DNA from: Paracoccus sp. UBA889
GTDB taxonomy: Bacteria; Pseudomonadota; Alphaproteobacteria; Rhodobacterales; Rhodobacteraceae
Length of the DNA: 37,711 nt
NCBI GenBank assembly: GCA_002294185.1
Contig: DBFD01000001.1
Span: 1-37,711 of the forward strand
Reading direction: 5' to 3'
The notes under the pieces were generated by a model. The model had not been told where the DNA came from. It did no database searches and saw only the letters and a list, made by a program, of their open reading frames with translations. Every line of letters starts with the position of its first letter. The stretch's first letter is position 1. Position numbers and translations under genes: made by a program. Below, piece after piece: positions 34,436-37,711 of this stretch.

Positions 34436-35467
34436 TCAGCCTTCGAATACTTCCGGAAGGTCGGGTGCCTCGCGGGTCAGCCAGTCGGGCACCGGCAAGT
34501 CCTTCGCCCGCAGGAATTCCGGGTTGAACAGCTTGGTCTGATAGCGATTGCCGTAGTCGCAAAGGACGGTCACGATGGTCTGCCCCGGCCCCATTTCGCG
34601 CGCCATCCGGATCGCGCCCGCGACGTTGATCCCCGAGGATCCGCCAAGGCACAGGCCTTCCTCTTTCAGCAGGTCGAAAACGACGGGCAGCGCCTCGGCG
34701 TCGGGGATCCGGTAGGCGTAGTCGGGCGTGAATCCTTCCAGATTCCGGGTGATGCGGCCCTGTCCGATGCCTTCGGTGATGGAACTGCCCGGGCTGTCGA
34801 ATTCGCCGGTCGTATAGAAGGAATAGAGCGCCGCCCCCTCGGGATCGGCCAGCCCCATCCGGACGCCGCGCGGTTGCAGCGCCATGGCGACGCCCGCCAG
34901 CGTCCCGCCCGAGCCCACCGCGCAGATGAAGCCATCGACCTTGCCGTCAGTCTGGTCCCAGATTTCCGGGCCGGTCGTTTCCAGATGTGCCTGACGGTTG
35001 GCCGTGTTGTCGAACTGGTTGGCCCAGATCGCGCCGTTTGCTTCTGTCCTGGCCAGTGCCTCTGCCAGGCGGCCGGAATAGCGGACGTAGTTGTTCGGAT
35101 TCTTGTAGGGGGCGGCGGGAACCTCGACCAGGATGGCGCCGGCCAGCCGCAGCATATCCTTCTTTTCCTGGGATTGCGTCTCGGGGATCACGATGACCGA
35201 GCGGAATCCCATCGACGCGCCCACCAGCGCAAGCCCGATCCCGGTATTGCCGGCCGTGCCCTCGACGATGGTGCCGCCGGGCTTCAGATCGCCGCGCGCC
35301 ATGGCATCCTTGATGATATACAGCGCTGCCCGGTCCTTGACCGACTGGCCGGGATTCATGAATTCGGCCTTGCCCAGAATGGTGCAGCCGGTTTCCTCGC
35401 TGGCCCGGCGCAGCCGGATCAGAGGTGTCTTGCCGATCGCGTCGGCGAGATCAGAGCAGATGCGCAT
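34436..35467 (-). CDS. cysK: Cysteine synthase A (O-acetylserine sulfhydrylase)
   Basis: 343-residue PLP enzyme that makes cysteine from O-acetylserine and sulfide. The PLP lysine is Lys44 in NPGQSVKDRAA; the substrate loop TAGNTGIGLA (71-80), GSGGTLAG for the phosphate, and the C-terminal GGSSGIN (LCLGGSSGINVAGA) are present. ATG at 35467 has GGAGG 9 nt upstream; an upstream in-frame start at 35491 lacks one. In Rhodobacter sphaeroides cysK next to trgAB contributes to tellurite resistance, through the thiol pool. Here it lies 96 bp after trgB with a small CGGGG/CCCCG hairpin in the gap, so it may have its own promoter. Confidence 0.94.
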   Translation of the reverse strand: MRICSDLADAIGKTPLIRLRRASEETGCTILGKAEFMNPGQSVKDRAALYIIKDAMARGDLKPGGTIVEGTAGNTGIGLALVGASMGFRSVIVIPETQSQEKKDMLRLAGAILVEVPAAPYKNPNNYVRYSGRLAEALARTEANGAIWANQFDNTANRQAHLETTGPEIWDQTDGKVDGFICAVGSGGTLAGVAMALQPRGVRMGLADPEGAALYSFYTTGEFDSPGSSITEGIGQGRITRNLEGFTPDYAYRIPDAEALPVVFDLLKEEGLCLGGSSGINVAGAIRMAREMGPGQTIVTVLCDYGNRYQTKLFNPEFLRAKDLPVPDWLTREAPDLPEVFEG

Positions 35468-35563
35468 GGCGACCGGCCTCCATCCGGACAATATATCGCG
35501 GGTCGGGATTACCTACACATGGCGCGGCGGGCGGGGCAACCCCGTGATGTCAGGCGAACCCGA

Positions 35564-36649
35564 TCACGATCGGGACAGTTCCGCCAGCAATCCGTCCCTG
35601 CGGGCATCCAGCCACAAGGCCAGCATCGCCAGCGGCCCGTTGCTGACCTGTCCTGACAGAACCATCCGCAGCAGCGCCTGCCGGTCCAGCAGATGGCCCC
35701 TGATATCCTCGGCCTCTCCGTCCAGCCCGTGCACGCCTTCCGTGCCGTCGGGCAGGTCGGCGATGCCGAGATAGAGATACAGGAATTCTGTCACCGCGCC
35801 GGGGCTGGGATAGTGATGGATCGCCGGAACAAGACGGATCAGGCGCAGGTCGGCCTCTTCCAGGGTCTCGCGGCGGGCCGCGTCCTCGGGGCTTTCGCCG
35901 GCATCGACACGGCCGGCGACGGCCTCCAGCAACCACGGCTGCGGATCCTGGCGCAGGGCAGGGGCGACACGGAACTGCTCGATCGCCAGCACCCGGTCGC
36001 GGACGGGATCCCAGGGCAGCACGACCACCGCATCGCCCATGATGAAGCCCTCACGGCTGGCATTGCGGGTGAAGCCGCCGTCGTGGCGGCGATGTGACAC
36101 GGTCATGGTCTCGACCGCGAAATAGCCGGCATAGGGCTGACGATGATCCGACAGGCGCAGGTCGCCGGGTCCGCGCCGTGCCACGACATCCGCGCCCGAG
36201 ACCGGCCCCGATCGCGCGCGTATCCGGCTTTCGGCCCAGATCGCGATCATCGGCAGGCGCGCCCGCAGCCGTCCTGACTCGATCCCTTGTGGCGATTGCA
36301 GAACCAGGCGCGCGATCTCTGCCACCAGGGCCGCGCGCGCCGGGTTCGGCCGCCACTCGTCTTCTGATGCCGGGCCGCGACCGACCCCCAGCAGGGATCG
36401 GCCCCCATGGGCCAGCGGTTCCAGCCCCATGACCGCGGCATAGCGATCCAGCGCATCATTCCGCGCCACCCGCACCGCCGCGATCCGACCGGGCGCGCCC
36501 TGATAATGCGGCCAATGCTCCGCGTCGATCCCCGCCCTTGGGCCGCCGGACAGTCGGCCCTGGATGGTTTCCGCCTTGCCGCCAAGGCCAAGCGCCTGCA
36601 TCACGGCCGTCTGGGCCAACGGGCCGACCAGCAGGACATCACCGCTCAC
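35564..36649 (-). CDS. trgB: TrgB-like tellurite resistance protein, NUDIX hydrolase with N-terminal extension
   Basis: 361-residue NUDIX hydrolase, most like TrgB. The NUDIX box runs from Gly246 to Glu265 (G-x5-E252-x7-R260-E261-x2-E264-E265), with Asp in place of the usual last Gly; EAVAGRVDAGE before it fits ADP-ribose pyrophosphatases. The first 180 residues are a separate region starting VLLVGPLAQTAVMQALGLG that loosely resembles gamma-glutamylcyclotransferase/AIG2 proteins. It starts with GTG overlapping the stop of the DUF2059 gene (GTGA). Identification as TrgB rests on the domain order and on cysK downstream, matching the trgAB-cysK locus of Rhodobacter; TrgA itself is not seen. Confidence 0.85.
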   Translation of the reverse strand: MSGDVLLVGPLAQTAVMQALGLGGKAETIQGRLSGGPRAGIDAEHWPHYQGAPGRIAAVRVARNDALDRYAAVMGLEPLAHGGRSLLGVGRGPASEDEWRPNPARAALVAEIARLVLQSPQGIESGRLRARLPMIAIWAESRIRARSGPVSGADVVARRGPGDLRLSDHRQPYAGYFAVETMTVSHRRHDGGFTRNASREGFIMGDAVVVLPWDPVRDRVLAIEQFRVAPALRQDPQPWLLEAVAGRVDAGESPEDAARRETLEEADLRLIRLVPAIHHYPSPGAVTEFLYLYLGIADLPDGTEGVHGLDGEAEDIRGHLLDRQALLRMVLSGQVSNGPLAMLALWLDARRDGLLAELSRS

Positions 36650-37515
36650 AACTGGCGTCCCCGCATCTGTCCGGCGGCCGTCAGGCCCAGCTCATAGGAT
36701 GTCTTGCGGAACACCGCGTCAAAGCCCGCGAACATCAGCCCCGACAGGGCCTTGCCCCCGGCCGATCCGGCAAAGACGATATAGCGGTCCAGATCCGCAT
36801 CGCTCAGGGGCGAATAGGCCAGCAGCAGATAGCTTTCCATCCACTCCGTCGTCTGCGCCCGGATTTCCTCCTCCTGCCGCCAGGTGTCCCGCAGCATCCG
36901 CTCGGCGTTCATCGGCATGTCGAACCCTTCGCCCTCGGCGAAGCCTTCGGAAAAGGCCATCGCGGCATTCATGCCGCCCGCGACATTCGGCCCGATCAGC
37001 TGGGCCTCGTCGATCAGCCGCCGGATCCGTGCCACGCGCGGATCGTCGCGGGCTGCGGCCGCCGACAGGGCTTCGCGGGCGGCGGCCTCGGCATCGGCAT
37101 CCAGCATCGTCCGCCGGGCCGAGTTTTCCAGCCCGACCAGCCTTCGCCCCAGATCGCTGCGATAGAAGGTCAGCGCATCTTCTATCCGTCCTCGATCGGC
37201 GTTTTCCCTCGCGGCCTCCAGCCCCTCGCGGAACAGGCTCTCGAGCCGATCCGGATCGTGAATCCGGGCCACCTGATCCAGCCATCCGCCGGTGCCGCCC
37301 CGCTTGAACAGGTCCGCCTGCATATCCTCGGCCTCGGCCACCGCCTCGTCGCGCAGGATCGGCATCAGCGATTCCAGATCCATGGTGTTCCACAGCCTTT
37401 CGGTCAGCGGCGCGGCCGGGCCACCATGGGATTCGGACTGGATAATGGTCACCGGCCGGGCCTGCGCCAGGGCCGGAAACACCAGCACCAGCGCGATTGC
37501 CAAGGATCGAAGCAT
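36646..37515 (-). CDS. DUF2059 domain exported protein
   Basis: 289-residue protein of unknown function with a signal peptide (MLRSLAIALVLVFPALAQA) and no membrane helix afterwards, so it is probably periplasmic. It is almost entirely helical; the C-terminal part, SYLLLAYSPLSDADLDRYIVFAGSAGGKAL, is the conserved DUF2059 segment. The stop overlaps the trgB start, so it is the first gene of the DUF2059-trgB-cysK-mscS run and may take the place that trgA has in Rhodobacter. An AAAGGTGG ribosome site precedes the ATG. Confidence 0.85.
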   Translation of the reverse strand: MLRSLAIALVLVFPALAQARPVTIIQSESHGGPAAPLTERLWNTMDLESLMPILRDEAVAEAEDMQADLFKRGGTGGWLDQVARIHDPDRLESLFREGLEAARENADRGRIEDALTFYRSDLGRRLVGLENSARRTMLDADAEAAAREALSAAAARDDPRVARIRRLIDEAQLIGPNVAGGMNAAMAFSEGFAEGEGFDMPMNAERMLRDTWRQEEEIRAQTTEWMESYLLLAYSPLSDADLDRYIVFAGSAGGKALSGLMFAGFDAVFRKTSYELGLTAAGQMRGRQL

Positions 37516-37562
37516 GTCGCCACCTTTCGCGAGAGGAACGGGATTTTTTCGGCCAAACCCTC

Positions 37563-37590
37563 TTGCACTTCAACCCCCACCCCTCTAAAT
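37563..37590 (+). promoter_or_regulatory. Promoter of the tRNA-Ser gene
   Basis: TTGCAC, 16 nt, CTAAAT, with the mature tRNA starting 25 bp downstream. Confidence 0.5.
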
Positions 37591-37614
37591 CCGCGCCTCA
37601 CCACCCAAAAGCGC

Positions 37615-37704
37615 GGAGAGGTGCCGGAGTGGTCGAACGGGGCGGTCTCGAAAACCGTTGAGCCTGCAAGGGTTCCGTGGGTTCGAATCCCACCCTCTCC
37701 GCCA
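37615..37704 (+). tRNA. tRNA-Ser (anticodon CGA)
   Basis: 90-nt class II tRNA with CCA encoded. The acceptor GGAGAGG pairs with CCTCTCC; the anticodon arm GCGGT-CTCGAAA-ACCGT puts CGA at positions 34-36 (reads UCG); a long variable arm (GAGCCTGCAAGGGTTCC region) and the T-loop GTTCGAATC are typical of serine tRNAs. UCG is a favoured Ser codon in GC-rich alphaproteobacteria. Confidence 0.97.
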
Positions 37705-37711
37705 CTTGCCC

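Noticed and set aside
35468-35563. Separate promoter for cysK (TATATT near its start)
   Set aside because: No acceptable -35 at the right distance; only suggestive.

Overview
The window is GC-rich chromosomal DNA from an alphaproteobacterium, most likely Paracoccus or a close relative in the Rhodobacterales. The signs are a zeta-type inhibitor of the F1Fo-ATP synthase (typical of Paracoccus and relatives), a TelA gene and a trgB-cysK pair of the kind first described in Rhodobacter sphaeroides, an alphaproteobacterial-type GyrA with Ala at the Ser83 position, and many ATGA or short-gap gene junctions. I see no phage, transposon, CRISPR array or other mobile DNA, and no gap between genes longer than about 290 bp.

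Layout. 1-3012: an M20 amidohydrolase (cut by the window edge, minus), mazG (plus) and a PfkB-family sugar kinase (minus). 3034-7767: a four-gene minus-strand operon, telA - DUF2927 lipoprotein - SPFH/GYF protein - double zinc-ribbon membrane protein, with a good sigma70-like promoter. It looks like an envelope or toxic-anion stress module and is my best candidate for a poorly described system. 7979-14957: a minus-strand fatty-acid oxidation cluster of two tandem MerR regulators, a DmdC-like acyl-CoA dehydrogenase, a glutathione S-transferase, a thiolase and a bifunctional hydratase/dehydrogenase. A LiuR-like operator lies between the two regulators.

15100-17378: two overlapping PaaI-type thioesterases and a MATE exporter (plus). 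17589-19072: the ATP synthase zeta subunit (minus), divergent from purC-purS (plus). 19135-23793: a polar amino-acid-type ABC importer (ATPase, binding protein, two permeases) joined to a glutamine-synthetase-like gamma-glutamyl ligase, suggesting uptake and glutamylation of an amine or amino acid. 23978-27122: class I fructose-bisphosphate aldolase, then a RACo-type corrinoid reactivase, probably serving a split methionine synthase. 27366-31919: gyrA, an AI-2E family membrane protein and a SleB-type cell-wall hydrolase lipoprotein.

31949-37515: a minus-strand run of DUF2059 protein - trgB (NUDIX) - cysK - large MscS channel, a second tellurite-resistance-type locus about 24 kb from the telA operon. 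The window closes with a tRNA-Ser(CGA) gene.

A dispersed intergenic motif, GGTATTTNNNCAACGAAGA, occurs three times (12073, 12268 reversed, 24992), twice next to a strong GC hairpin. It looks like a lineage-specific 3'-end or terminator-associated element. Function calls rest on reading motifs by eye; no database search was run.
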